Of a stretch of 64,000 nucleotides of DNA, positions 9,235-17,893 are shown piece by piece (position 1 is the first letter of the stretch; each line of letters starts with the position of its first letter). This stretch comes from Wolbachia endosymbiont (group B) of Germaria angustata. GTDB taxonomy: Bacteria; Pseudomonadota; Alphaproteobacteria; Rickettsiales; Anaplasmataceae. The notes below the pieces were generated by a model that was given only the letters and a program-made list of their open reading frames with translations, was not told the DNA's origin and did no database searches. Where the stretch lies: assembly GCF_964026725.1 (NCBI RefSeq), contig NZ_OZ034691.1, positions 186,001 to 250,000 of the forward strand, given 5' to 3'. The translations under genes were made by a program, and so were the position numbers.

Positions 9235-10407
9235 ATGCCAGATCTAAAGACAATGATGCTAAACTTTGGCCCTCAGCACCCAGCTGCACATGGGGTGCTA
9301 CGTCTTGTTTTAGAAATGGATGGTGAAGTGATCGAGAGGGCAGATCCCCACATTGGACTTTTGCATCGCGGCACTGAGAAGTTAATAGAACATAAAACGT
9401 ATCTTCAAGCTCTGCCTTATTTTGACCGCCTTGATTATGTGTCACCAATGTCACAAGAGCATGCATATTCGTTATGTGTAGAGAAATTATTGCAGTGCGA
9501 AGTTCCGATTAGGGCAAAATATTTGCGTGTTCTATTTTGTGAGCTAACAAGAATACTAAATCATTTACTAAATATCTCTTCCCAAGCGCTTGATGTTGGG
9601 GCAATGACCCCTCTTTTGTGGCTCTTTGAAGAGAGAGAAAAAATACTCGAATTTTATGAAAGGGCCTCAGGTGCAAGATTTCACGCAGCTTATATAAGAC
9701 CAGGTGGAGTTGCAGCAGATATTCCAGAAGGTTTGATTGAGGATATTGCAAAATTTATAGCGCAATTTCCAAAGTATATAGATGATGTTGATGAGCTTCT
9801 AACAGAAAACAGGATATGGAAGCAACGCACTGTAGAAATCAGCAAGATATCAATTAAAGAAGCTCTTGATTGGGGCTTTAGTGGACCGATGCTGCGTGCT
9901 GCTGGTCTCGCTTGGGATTTGCGGAAAAGCCAGCCATATGAGATATATGATCAATTAGATTTTGATATACCTATCGGCCAAAATGGTGACTGTTATGACC
10001 GTTATTTAGTAAGAATGGCAGAGATTAGGCAATCTATTAGCTTAGTGAAGCAATGCATAGAGAAAATTCCTAAAGGGCCAATAAAAACTGAAGATAGAAA
10101 AATTTCTCCACCGCCAAGAGCAGAAATGAAAGAATCTATGGAGGCTATGATTCATCATTTTAAGCTTTATTCAGAAGGATATCATGTGCCAGAAGGTGAA
10201 GCATATGCTGCAGTTGAAGCACCAAAAGGTGAGTTTGGAGTATATATAGTTTCAGATGGTACCAATAGACCTTATAGATGTCGAATAAGAGCACCTGGCT
10301 TTGCGCATTTACAGGCCTTAGATTTCATGGCAAAAGGACACATGCTTGCTGACATTGCAGCAATTATCGGTTCACTCGATATAGTCTTTGGTGAGATTGA
10401 TAGGTAA
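9235..10407 (+). CDS. nuoD: NADH-quinone oxidoreductase subunit D
   Basis: 390 aa, full length. Subunit D (49-kDa equivalent) of respiratory complex I forms part of the quinone-binding site at the junction of the peripheral and membrane arms. The family opening [24 protein letters not shown], the [16 protein letters not shown] motif and the C-terminal [20 protein letters not shown] / [12 protein letters not shown] block are all present. In most bacteria nuoD sits in a 13-14 gene operon; here it stands alone with its own promoter, and nuoE is at the far end of the window, the dispersed nuo arrangement known from Wolbachia and relatives. Convergent with recJ, 18 bp apart. Confidence 0.97.
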   Translation: MPDLKTMMLNFGPQHPAAHGVLRLVLEMDGEVIERADPHIGLLHRGTEKLIEHKTYLQALPYFDRLDYVSPMSQEHAYSLCVEKLLQCEVPIRAKYLRVLFCELTRILNHLLNISSQALDVGAMTPLLWLFEEREKILEFYERASGARFHAAYIRPGGVAADIPEGLIEDIAKFIAQFPKYIDDVDELLTENRIWKQRTVEISKISIKEALDWGFSGPMLRAAGLAWDLRKSQPYEIYDQLDFDIPIGQNGDCYDRYLVRMAEIRQSISLVKQCIEKIPKGPIKTEDRKISPPPRAEMKESMEAMIHHFKLYSEGYHVPEGEAYAAVEAPKGEFGVYIVSDGTNRPYRCRIRAPGFAHLQALDFMAKGHMLADIAAIIGSLDIVFGEIDR

Positions 10408-10425
10408 TTATTGTAAAATAGTAAC

Positions 10426-12165
10426 TTAACTAATGGTTAAGACATCTTCTATCATAAGTTGTATAAATTCATTGCCATTCCAGTAATTCATAGAGATTTT
10501 ACCCAAAATGGCTTTAACATTACCCTGCATAATAGCAGAGCCAAGCTCAGTATTTGCACAGCGAAACGCAATAGCTTTGACCATAACATTATCGTCAGCA
10601 ATAAAACATTTTATATGGTCAACTCCTACAACTTCAGGCCTCCTTATCTTTGCTCCTTGAATGATGAATCTCGGTTCAGGATTGCCAGCTCCAAATGGCT
10701 CTAAGCGCTGCAGTTGATTCCACAGGGATAAGTTTATTGCTTTAGCTGTTACTATACCATCGGCTTTTATGATTTTGTCATTTGTAGAGTTTGCAAATCT
10801 TGCAGTAAAAAAATCATGTAGATCACTTATTTTATCTTCTTCAATCGAAAATCCTGCTGCCATACTGTGACCACCACCTTCAATGATTAGGTTGGTAAAT
10901 TTTGCAGAAAGAACCGCAGCGCCAATATCTATCCCAGAAATTGACCTGCAGCTTGCTTTTCCTATTCCATTGTTTAAAGATATCACTATCGTTGGTAAGT
11001 GAAACTGCTCTTTTAGTCTTGATGCAATGATACCAATTATTCCCTGGTGCCAATTACCACTTACCATTATAAAATTTACACCTAAGTGGGCAAAATTTTC
11101 CGCTTGTGTTGTAGCTTCCAAAATAGCCTCATTTTCTAGCATTTTTCTTGCATTATTCAAATCTATTAGTTTTAGCGCGATTGAATGCGCCTTTTCTTCA
11201 TCATCAGTGGAAAGCAACCTTGCACCGAGCGATGCTTCTCCAATTCTTCCTCCGGCATTTATACATGGCCCAATACTAAACCCTAATCGTGAAACACTTG
11301 GTTTTTCAAGGATTCCCAAAGCGTCAAACAAAACACGTAAGCCAACATTTTTTCTTGCTGACATAACTTTTAATCCTTGTAAAACAAAAGCCCTATTTAG
11401 GCCTGTAATCTGCATAACATCGCAAACAGTTCCAAGAGCAACCAAATCCAGTAGATCAAATAAATCTGGTTCTTTTTTGTTGGTAAAAAATCCTTGCTCA
11501 CGTAGGCTTCTGTTAAGAGCAACAATTAGCAGAAATGACACTCCAACTGCTGCTAAGTTATTATAAGGAGAGCTCTCATCAAGGCGGTTGGGATTAACAA
11601 CTGCTACAGCACTTGGTAATTTTTCTATACCAAGGTGATGATCGACAACTATAATATCAAGTCCAAAAACCCTTGCCTCTTCTATTGGTTGATATGCAAG
11701 CGTACCGCAATCAACAGAAATACATAAATCAATACCATTCTTTTTAAGTTGTAATAAAGCATCTGTGTTCAATCCATAGCCCTCATCAACACGATCTGGA
11801 ATATAGATTATAGAGTGTGTCCCAATCGCTCTTAGGTACCTATTAATCAATGCTGATGACGTTGCACCATCAACATCGTAATCACCAAATATTGCAATAT
11901 TCTCATTATTGTTTATTGCTTTTATTATGCGAGAAACAGCTTTATCCATATCAAGGAGGTGAAAGGGATCTGGTAATAGCGATCTGATTAGTGGGTGTAA
12001 GAAGTCATGTGCATTTTCTATGTTAACACCACGAGCAACTAATATTCTTGCTAATATTTCTGGCAACTCAAATCTCTGTATAAGAGTAAAAATCTCCCTT
12101 TGATCTGCTTCTTGTAACTTCCACAGTGCATTTGTTATGCTGCGTTTTTCAATATCAAGTAGCAT
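10426..12165 (-). CDS. recJ: Single-stranded-DNA-specific exonuclease RecJ
   Basis: 579 aa, normal for RecJ. It degrades single-stranded DNA 5' to 3' in RecF-pathway recombination, mismatch repair and base excision repair. The DHH phosphoesterase domain shows FGDYDVDGATS (about residue 92), the SVDCGT motif (near 150) and VVDHHLG (near 173), which bind the metal ions. The DHHA1 domain ends with EGGGHSMAAGFSIE (around 430), followed by the OB-type C-terminal domain with RLEPFGAGNPEP. All catalytic motifs look intact, so recombination repair is probably functional. The long gap upstream holds the leader-RNA repeat. Confidence 0.96.
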   Translation of the reverse strand: MLLDIEKRSITNALWKLQEADQREIFTLIQRFELPEILARILVARGVNIENAHDFLHPLIRSLLPDPFHLLDMDKAVSRIIKAINNNENIAIFGDYDVDGATSSALINRYLRAIGTHSIIYIPDRVDEGYGLNTDALLQLKKNGIDLCISVDCGTLAYQPIEEARVFGLDIIVVDHHLGIEKLPSAVAVVNPNRLDESSPYNNLAAVGVSFLLIVALNRSLREQGFFTNKKEPDLFDLLDLVALGTVCDVMQITGLNRAFVLQGLKVMSARKNVGLRVLFDALGILEKPSVSRLGFSIGPCINAGGRIGEASLGARLLSTDDEEKAHSIALKLIDLNNARKMLENEAILEATTQAENFAHLGVNFIMVSGNWHQGIIGIIASRLKEQFHLPTIVISLNNGIGKASCRSISGIDIGAAVLSAKFTNLIIEGGGHSMAAGFSIEEDKISDLHDFFTARFANSTNDKIIKADGIVTAKAINLSLWNQLQRLEPFGAGNPEPRFIIQGAKIRRPEVVGVDHIKCFIADDNVMVKAIAFRCANTELGSAIMQGNVKAILGKISMNYWNGNEFIQLMIEDVLTIS

Positions 12166-12547
12166 ATTTTTTGTAAATAAAACTACTTTACCAGAACTTT
12201 TACGCTTGTTCTATAATTGTGTTAGATTTCTGTATAACCTAAAGGAAGGATATAAGAGAGTGTCACTCGAAAGGAATCACATTTATTTTGACAAAGAGCA
12301 TCTGTAAAATCTGATACTTCTTCTTGCATAACATGCTCTTTAATTAGCATCATATCTATATTAGCATGTAAGTGTGAACATTATATTAGTGTAATTACTT
12401 TTTGGTATACATGACAAATTTATGCCTGGAAACAGTTTTTGGCTACTTAAGCCTTTTCTAACTTTATTTCATATTCTTTAAAGTATTTTTTGCACTTTCT
12501 TTATAAAAACCATAGGTACCAATCGGTTTTTAGCTTAAGAATAAAGG

Positions 12548-12571
12548 TTAAGTATCTGGAATTCTGGACAT
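12548..12571 (-). CDS. Micro-ORF MSRIPDT, copy 1
   Basis: Seven codons (ATG TCC AGA ATT CCA GAT ACT TAA on the minus strand) preceded by a perfect AGGAGG (12577-12582) five bases before the ATG. The same peptide is encoded after the same ribosome-binding site at 32871-32894 and 58770-58793 with synonymous differences in the Ser and Pro codons and a different stop. Probably a leader peptide; function unknown. Confidence 0.55.
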   Translation of the reverse strand: MSRIPDT

Positions 12572-12719
12572 AAAATCCTCCTGAAAGATTAGAAAGAAAA
12601 TGCAGCGCACATACTACAGTATACACCGAAGAGGATACGCTACACTTTTTATTGAGAAATTGACTGAAAAGTCTGCAGACTGAGATAGATTTTTGAGCTC
12701 TTAAAATACCCCTAGTGTT

Positions 12720-12748
12720 AGAGTAAGGAAAGCGAGAAGGTTTGTCAA
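12720..12748 (-). promoter_or_regulatory. Promoter of leader-RNA copy 1
   Basis: On the minus strand TTGACA (12743-12748) and TACTCT (12720-12725) are 17 bp apart. The first ~45 bases match another minus-strand promoter at 40499-40527 (TTGACAAAC.TTC.C.CTTT). Transcription would run away from miaB, through the leader and micro-ORF at 12548-12571. Confidence 0.5.
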
Positions 12749-12765
12749 GCAATCTTTATTGGCTG

Positions 12766-12794
12766 TTGTACTAGAATTCAGTTTTTCGTATAAT
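12766..12794 (+). promoter_or_regulatory. Promoter of miaB
   Basis: TTGTAC (12766-12771) and TATAAT (12789-12794), 17 bp apart, 30 bp upstream of the miaB ATG. It is divergent from the leader-RNA promoter 18 bp away. Confidence 0.6.
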
Positions 12795-12824
12795 TTGCTA
12801 GAATTTGTGTGAAGAATTTTAAAT

Positions 12825-14147
12825 ATGAAAGGCCTATATATTAAAACTTACGGCTGTCAGATGAACGTTTATGACTCTGTTTTAATGGAGAATATAGTTA
12901 AGCCTCTAGGGTTCAGTGTTGTGAGTGATGCAGAACAAGCTGATTTGGTGATATTAAATACTTGTCATATTAGAGAAAAGGCAGCAGAAAAGCTCTACTC
13001 AGAGCTTGGAAGAATTCATTCATCACAAAAAAATAAGGAAATGACCATAGTGGTGGCTGGATGTGTAGCGCAAGCAGAGGGAGAAGAAGTGTTCAGAAGG
13101 GCTCCTTTTGTTGATATTGTTGTTGGTCCACAGAGTATCGCTATTTTACCGGAGCTGATAGTCAAAGCAAGTAGAAGTAAAGGTCATGTAATAAATACTG
13201 ATTTTCCAGAAGTTGCGAAGTTTGATAAATTGCCAGATGAATGCTATGGCAATAGCCAGGGGTCTTCTGCGTTTCTTGCTATACAAGAAGGTTGTGATAA
13301 ATTTTGTACGTTTTGTGTGGTGCCTTACACTCGCGGGGCTGAGTATTCACGATCAGTAAATGAAATATTCCGTGAAACATTAAAGTTAGTTGCAAGTGGA
13401 GCAAGGGAAATTACTTTGCTTGGTCAGAATGTCAATGCTTATCATGGGGAGTGTGAGGGAGAAGTGTGGGATTTAGGAAAATTAATTAGTCACATTGCTA
13501 AAATTGAAAAGCTAGAAAGAATCCGCTACACAACTTCTCATCCAAGAGATATGCACGAATCTCTCTACTTGGTACATGCGGAGGAATCAAAACTCATGCC
13601 GTTTGTTCACCTACCTGTGCAGTCAGGTTCGAATAAAATATTGCATGCAATGAATAGAAAACACACGGCAGAGGAGTATTTGGAAATAATAGACAGATTG
13701 CGCAAATTGAAACCTGAAATTGAATTTTCTTCTGATTTTATTGTTGGTTTTCCTGGAGAAACTGAAAAAGACTTTGAGGAAACTATGAAATTAGTAGAAA
13801 AAATAAAATATGCTCAGGCTTATAGTTTTAAATATAGCCCAAGGCCAGGAACGCCAGGGGCGGAAAGAAAAGATCAAGTACCAGAAGAGGTTAAAACAGA
13901 GCGTCTTCTTCGGTTACAGGAATTAATTAGCAAGCAACAACTTGAATTTAATCAGAGTATGATAGGAAAAACTATTCCTGTTCTATTCAGTGATAAAAAA
14001 GGTAAACACCAAAATCAAATTATTGGTAAAAGCCCATACATGCAATCAGTATGCGTTGATGATCCTGACGACAAATACAAAGATAAAATAGTAAATGTAA
14101 GGATATTGGAAGCTAGGCAAAATAGTTTGTTGGGATGCGCTGCCTAA
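12825..14147 (+). CDS. miaB: tRNA-2-methylthio-N6-dimethylallyladenosine synthase MiaB
   Basis: 440 aa radical-SAM methylthiotransferase that adds the ms2 group to i6A37 of tRNAs reading UNN codons. N-terminal UPF0004 domain with its three cluster cysteines in KTYGCQMN (C10), LNTCHIRE and VAGCVAQ. The radical-SAM CxxxCxxC is in [17 protein letters not shown] (around residues 156-163), followed by [14 protein letters not shown]. The C-terminal TRAM domain (about 370-435) is present. Full length, with its own promoter. Followed by a hairpin that may end transcription. Confidence 0.97.
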   Translation: MKGLYIKTYGCQMNVYDSVLMENIVKPLGFSVVSDAEQADLVILNTCHIREKAAEKLYSELGRIHSSQKNKEMTIVVAGCVAQAEGEEVFRRAPFVDIVVGPQSIAILPELIVKASRSKGHVINTDFPEVAKFDKLPDECYGNSQGSSAFLAIQEGCDKFCTFCVVPYTRGAEYSRSVNEIFRETLKLVASGAREITLLGQNVNAYHGECEGEVWDLGKLISHIAKIEKLERIRYTTSHPRDMHESLYLVHAEESKLMPFVHLPVQSGSNKILHAMNRKHTAEEYLEIIDRLRKLKPEIEFSSDFIVGFPGETEKDFEETMKLVEKIKYAQAYSFKYSPRPGTPGAERKDQVPEEVKTERLLRLQELISKQQLEFNQSMIGKTIPVLFSDKKGKHQNQIIGKSPYMQSVCVDDPDDKYKDKIVNVRILEARQNSLLGCAA

Positions 14148-14154
14148 TTAGAGA

Positions 14155-14188
14155 AAAGTGCTCCCATGGTCTCATGTAGAAGCACTTT
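14155..14188 (+). terminator. Hairpin after miaB
   Basis: AAAGTGCT (14155-14162) pairs with AGCACTTT (14181-14188) across an 18-nt loop, followed by GTGTGTTTTAT. The large loop and imperfect U tract make this only a moderate terminator. It lies between miaB and the convergent small gene and could serve both. Confidence 0.45.
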
Positions 14189-14210
14189 GTGTGTTTTATA
14201 AGTTTATAAG

Positions 14211-14444
14211 CTATCTAGATTTAATCCTTAAAGGACTACAGCTCTCTGTTACGTAATCATATGAGACTTGATATAATAGATTTGCGGGATTTTTTTTCTT
14301 TTCCCACTGATAGTGTACCTTTTTAATCTTTCCAGAATTATTATATTCATAAGAAACTGATTCCCAAACAAAGCTGCTTTTACTATTATTTTTGTTAGCA
14401 TCATGAAATTTCTGATAAGGCCAACTTCTATTGTCTTTATTCAT
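14211..14444 (-). CDS. Small hypothetical protein
   Basis: 77 aa from ATG at 14444, chosen over the upstream in-frame TTG at 14456 because GAGG lies about 10 bases before this ATG. The protein is polar and aromatic-rich (SWPYQKF, FVWESVSYEYNN, VHYQWEKK) with no membrane helix and no domain I recognise; the alternating pattern suggests beta strands. It may be a remnant of a longer secreted or repeat protein. It stands between miaB and ileS on the opposite strand. Existence is moderately likely only. Confidence 0.45.
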   Translation of the reverse strand: MNKDNRSWPYQKFHDANKNNSKSSFVWESVSYEYNNSGKIKKVHYQWEKKKNPANLLYQVSYDYVTESCSPLRIKSR

Positions 14445-14582
14445 CTTCAACCTCAATAAATAAGTCTAATGAATTAATATGTTGTATAATGATGTCAATA
14501 CCTATCTATGTTTATAGAAACAGAGTTTTTGAATTTGTAATTTTCCAGAAAGCTCTATATTCTTTGATTTTATCCAGTTAAA

Positions 14583-17500
14583 ATGAATATGAAGTATTAT
14601 CCTGATACAAGCAGCAGTCCTGATTTTTCATTGCTAGAAAAGGAAATCATAAAATTTTGGCAGGAAAATAAAATTTTTGAGCAGTCAGTCGAGAAACGTT
14701 CCAAGGGTCATTGTTTTGTATTTTATGATGGGCCTCCGTTTGCAAATGGACTTCCGCATTACGGACACTTGCTTACTGGTTTTATAAAAGATGCATTTGC
14801 AAGATATCAAACTATGCTGCAAAAAAGGGTTGAGCGTAGATTTGGTTGGGATTGCCATGGCTTACCAGCTGAGATGGGTGCAGAAAAGGAACTTGGAATA
14901 TCTGGTAGAACTGAGATAGAGAAGTTTGGCATTGAAAAATTCAATAATCATTGCCGTACTTCTGTGATGAAATTTTCATCAGAATGGGAGAAGTATGTAA
15001 ATAGACAAGCAAGATGGGTAGATTTTCACAATGACTATAAGACTATGGATAAGTCATTCATGGAGTCGGTCATGTGGGCATTTAAGCAGCTTTATGATAA
15101 AGGTCTGGTGTATGAATCAATACGCGTTGTTCCCTATAGCTGGGCGTGCGAAACTCCACTCTCTAATTTTGAAACAAGACTAGATAATGCTTATAGAGAA
15201 AAAGCTAGCAAGGCTGTAACTGTTGCGTTTGAACTTTTAGAAAACCCAAAGCAATTTAAACAAAAATGTAAGTTGCTTGCTTGGACTACAACCCCTTGGA
15301 CGTTGCCAAGCAACCTCGCACTGGCAGTAGGGGAGGATATTGAGTATTGTATGGTGTTAGTAAATGGTGAAGTCTGCATCTTTGCTGAAAGTTATTTAGA
15401 GAAATTTGTCAGCCACTGTGAACAAAGCAATATTCAATATGAAAACTGTAATACAAAACTTAAAGCGAGTGATCTTGCAGGTCTTTCCTATAAACCACTG
15501 TTTGATTACTTTAAAGATACAAAAAATGCGTTCCGTGTTTTCATTGCCGATTATGTTACAGCAGAAGATGGTACTGGTGTTGTGCACACTGCTCCTGGCT
15601 TTGGTGAAGAAGATTTTTACCTTTGCCAAAGACATGATATTCGGGCTGTTTGTCCAATTGATAACGCTGGAAAGTTTACTGCTGAAGTTTCAGATTTAAC
15701 AGGAATTCATGTTTTTGATGCCAATGATACAGTAATAAAAAAATTAAAAGAGCAGGGGAGTTGGTTTAAGACTGAGCAACATATTCATAATTATCCTCAC
15801 TGCTGGAGAACTGATACTCCTTTGATCTATCGCACTATGCCTTCTTGGTACGTTGCTGTGACAAAGTTCAAGGGGAGAATGGCAGAACTGAATAAGAGAA
15901 TTAATTGGATGCCGAATCATATTAGAGATGGTCAATTTGGAAAATGGCTTGAAGGAGCGCACGACTGGTCTATTTCACGCAATCGATTCTGGGGTACTCC
16001 AATTCCTGTGTGGAAATCAGACGATGCAAAATATCCAAGAGTGGATGTGTATGGCTCAATAGCAGAACTAGAGCGAGACTTTAATGTTAAGATAGATGAC
16101 TTGCACAGACCGTTTATCGATACTTTGACGAGACCAAATCCTGATGATCCAACAGGAAAATCAGTTATGCGTCGTGTGCCTGATGTGTTTGATTGTTGGT
16201 TTGAGTCTGGCTCGATGCCGTTCGCGCAAGTTCACTATCCGTTTGAAAATAAAGAATGGTTCGAGAAAAATTTCCCTGCGGATTTTATCACTGAATATAT
16301 AGCACAAACAAGAGGATGGTTCTATACGCTTTTTGTGCTTTCCACTGCTTTATTTGACAGTGAGCCATTTAAGAATTGCATATGCCACGGTGTGGTTCTT
16401 GATGTGAAAGGTCAGAAATTATCCAAACGTTTGAATAATTATGCAGATCCAATGGAGGTTTTTGACAAATATGGTTCTGATGCGCTGCGTTTTCTTATGC
16501 TGTCTGGTTCCATTGTTTGCGGTGGTAATTTACTACTCGATAAAGAAGGAAATTTAGTGCGTGATGTTCTAAAAAACGTAATAAAACCTATTTGGAACAG
16601 TTATCACTTTTTTACTATGTATGCAAATGCAGATGGAATTAAAGCTGAGATTTGTCAAGATTATCAAAGTACTATTGATCGCTACATGATTTCAAAATGT
16701 TTTGAAGCTGTGGAAGGTATCCAAGCTTCTATGAACAACTATAACTCCCAGGAGGCTTGCAAAATCCTGACAGATTTCTTTGAAGTGCTAAATAACTGGT
16801 ATATTCGTCGCAGTCGTGAGCGTTTTTGGAAAGGTGATTTAGATCAAGACAAAACTGACGCTTATAATGTTCTGTACACAGTTTTTTATTACATGCTTCG
16901 AGCTGCAGCTCCTTTGTTGCCACTCATAACAGAGACTATATGGCAAGGGCTTAAGTACAAAGAAACATCTGTTCATTTGGCTGGTTTCCCACAATTAGAG
17001 AGATATAATAGTCAGCTCATTGTCAAGATGGATTTGGTAAGAGAGATATGTAACTCTGCATTATCCATCAGAAATACGTTTAATATACGTATCAGGCAGC
17101 CACTTGGCAGTATGACCATTTATCATAGTTCTTCCTGCGATTTCCTTGAAAATGAATATCAAGAGATAATAAGAGATGAGGTAAATGTAAAAAAATTAGA
17201 ATTAGTAAACAGACTTGAAGATATTGCATCACTAGAGCTAAAACTAAATTTTCCGCTACTTGGTAAGAAGATTGCAGATAAAATCAAGAAACTAGTTCAA
17301 TATGTCAAAGAAGAAAAGTGGAAGCAAATTGAGAATGAGCAAATATTTCTGGGGGATGAAACAGAGAACTATACTATAGAAAAAGGTGAATATGAACTAT
17401 TGTTAAAAGCAGACAGTGAATATTCTTCTGTATTTGATAACAATAAAGGGATTGTTGTTCTGAGTACTGAGCTCAATGACGAACTAATTCTAGAAGGGCT

Positions 17501-17753
17501 TGCGAGAGATGTTGTGAGGCTTATTCAAGAAACTAGAAAACAAGCTGATTTTCATATATCAGATAGAATTAGAGTAACAATAAAAACAGAAGATGAAAAA
17601 ATTAAGGAAGCAATAACTACATGGAATAAATACATAAAAGAGCAGACCCTTGCCTTATCTTTGGACACTAATAAAGAGATCGAGGCCGATTTCTATTTTA
17701 AGGAATACCAAGGTTTGACAGTTGGTATTAAGTTAATAAAGTTGCAAAGTTAG
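14583..17753 (+). CDS. ileS: Isoleucyl-tRNA synthetase, long (type 2) form
   Basis: 1056 aa class I synthetase charging tRNA-Ile. HIGH appears as HYGH (in FANGLPHYGHLLTGF, residue ~57) and KMSKS as KLSKR (around residue 612). The editing CP1 domain carries WTTTPWTLPSN and VTAEDGTGVVHTAPGFGEED. DWSISRNRFWGTPIPVW and the C-terminal extension without the bacterial Zn-finger place it with the eukaryote/archaea-like type 2 IleRS, about 100 aa longer than the E. coli enzyme (~940). This form is linked to mupirocin tolerance and is typical of Rickettsiales. The start could also be the Met three residues in. No frameshift seen. Confidence 0.96.
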   Translation: MNMKYYPDTSSSPDFSLLEKEIIKFWQENKIFEQSVEKRSKGHCFVFYDGPPFANGLPHYGHLLTGFIKDAFARYQTMLQKRVERRFGWDCHGLPAEMGAEKELGISGRTEIEKFGIEKFNNHCRTSVMKFSSEWEKYVNRQARWVDFHNDYKTMDKSFMESVMWAFKQLYDKGLVYESIRVVPYSWACETPLSNFETRLDNAYREKASKAVTVAFELLENPKQFKQKCKLLAWTTTPWTLPSNLALAVGEDIEYCMVLVNGEVCIFAESYLEKFVSHCEQSNIQYENCNTKLKASDLAGLSYKPLFDYFKDTKNAFRVFIADYVTAEDGTGVVHTAPGFGEEDFYLCQRHDIRAVCPIDNAGKFTAEVSDLTGIHVFDANDTVIKKLKEQGSWFKTEQHIHNYPHCWRTDTPLIYRTMPSWYVAVTKFKGRMAELNKRINWMPNHIRDGQFGKWLEGAHDWSISRNRFWGTPIPVWKSDDAKYPRVDVYGSIAELERDFNVKIDDLHRPFIDTLTRPNPDDPTGKSVMRRVPDVFDCWFESGSMPFAQVHYPFENKEWFEKNFPADFITEYIAQTRGWFYTLFVLSTALFDSEPFKNCICHGVVLDVKGQKLSKRLNNYADPMEVFDKYGSDALRFLMLSGSIVCGGNLLLDKEGNLVRDVLKNVIKPIWNSYHFFTMYANADGIKAEICQDYQSTIDRYMISKCFEAVEGIQASMNNYNSQEACKILTDFFEVLNNWYIRRSRERFWKGDLDQDKTDAYNVLYTVFYYMLRAAAPLLPLITETIWQGLKYKETSVHLAGFPQLERYNSQLIVKMDLVREICNSALSIRNTFNIRIRQPLGSMTIYHSSSCDFLENEYQEIIRDEVNVKKLELVNRLEDIASLELKLNFPLLGKKIADKIKKLVQYVKEEKWKQIENEQIFLGDETENYTIEKGEYELLLKADSEYSSVFDNNKGIVVLSTELNDELILEGLARDVVRLIQETRKQADFHISDRIRVTIKTEDEKIKEAITTWNKYIKEQTLALSLDTNKEIEADFYFKEYQGLTVGIKLIKLQS

Positions 17754-17798
17754 TAATGTTTATGCTATACTTAAATTAATTTAAGTAGGGTGGTGATA
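17742..17798 (+). promoter_or_regulatory. Promoter, palindrome and likely ATA start of the 883-aa gene
   Basis: TTGCAA (17742-17747) and TATACT (17766-17771) are 18 bp apart, overlapping the end of ileS. Immediately after comes the perfect palindrome TTAAATTAATTTAA (17771-17784), a possible operator, then a GGGTGGTGAT ribosome-binding-like stretch and ATA at 17798. The frame is open from there into the downstream gene. Confidence 0.5.
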
Positions 17799-17893
17799 TA
17801 AATCAAGTTGTTGCAGATGGTCATAGAGAAGTTATTGATTTAAATAACAACAGTGATGGTTTAGGTAAAGTAGAATCTATTTCCAATGTTGCT

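Larger units (their letters stand above)
12166..12824. other. 659-bp gap with a leader-RNA repeat, a 43-codon ORF and the miaB promoter
   Basis: The right half (about 12370-12720) is an imperfect copy of 58630-58955. Both are preceded on the left by minus-strand coding-like sequence: a 43-codon ORF at 12222-12353 here and the 106-aa gene there. The small ORF (opens MMLIKEHVMQEEVSDF, has CQNKC) has no strong ribosome-binding site; it vaguely recalls CSNKC in the 106-aa protein and may be a decayed relative. The repeat holds a minus-strand promoter, a leader and the micro-ORF described separately. Confidence 0.6.

Noticed and set aside
9221..9466. Minus-strand ORF over the start of nuoD
   Set aside because: Complementary to highly conserved nuoD codons; no promoter or ribosome-binding site.
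12501..12752. 83-codon minus-strand ORF (starts MLDKPSRFPYSN) over the leader repeat
   Set aside because: It begins inside the -35/-10 region of the leader promoter and is not preserved in the other copies, while the seven-codon ORF is.
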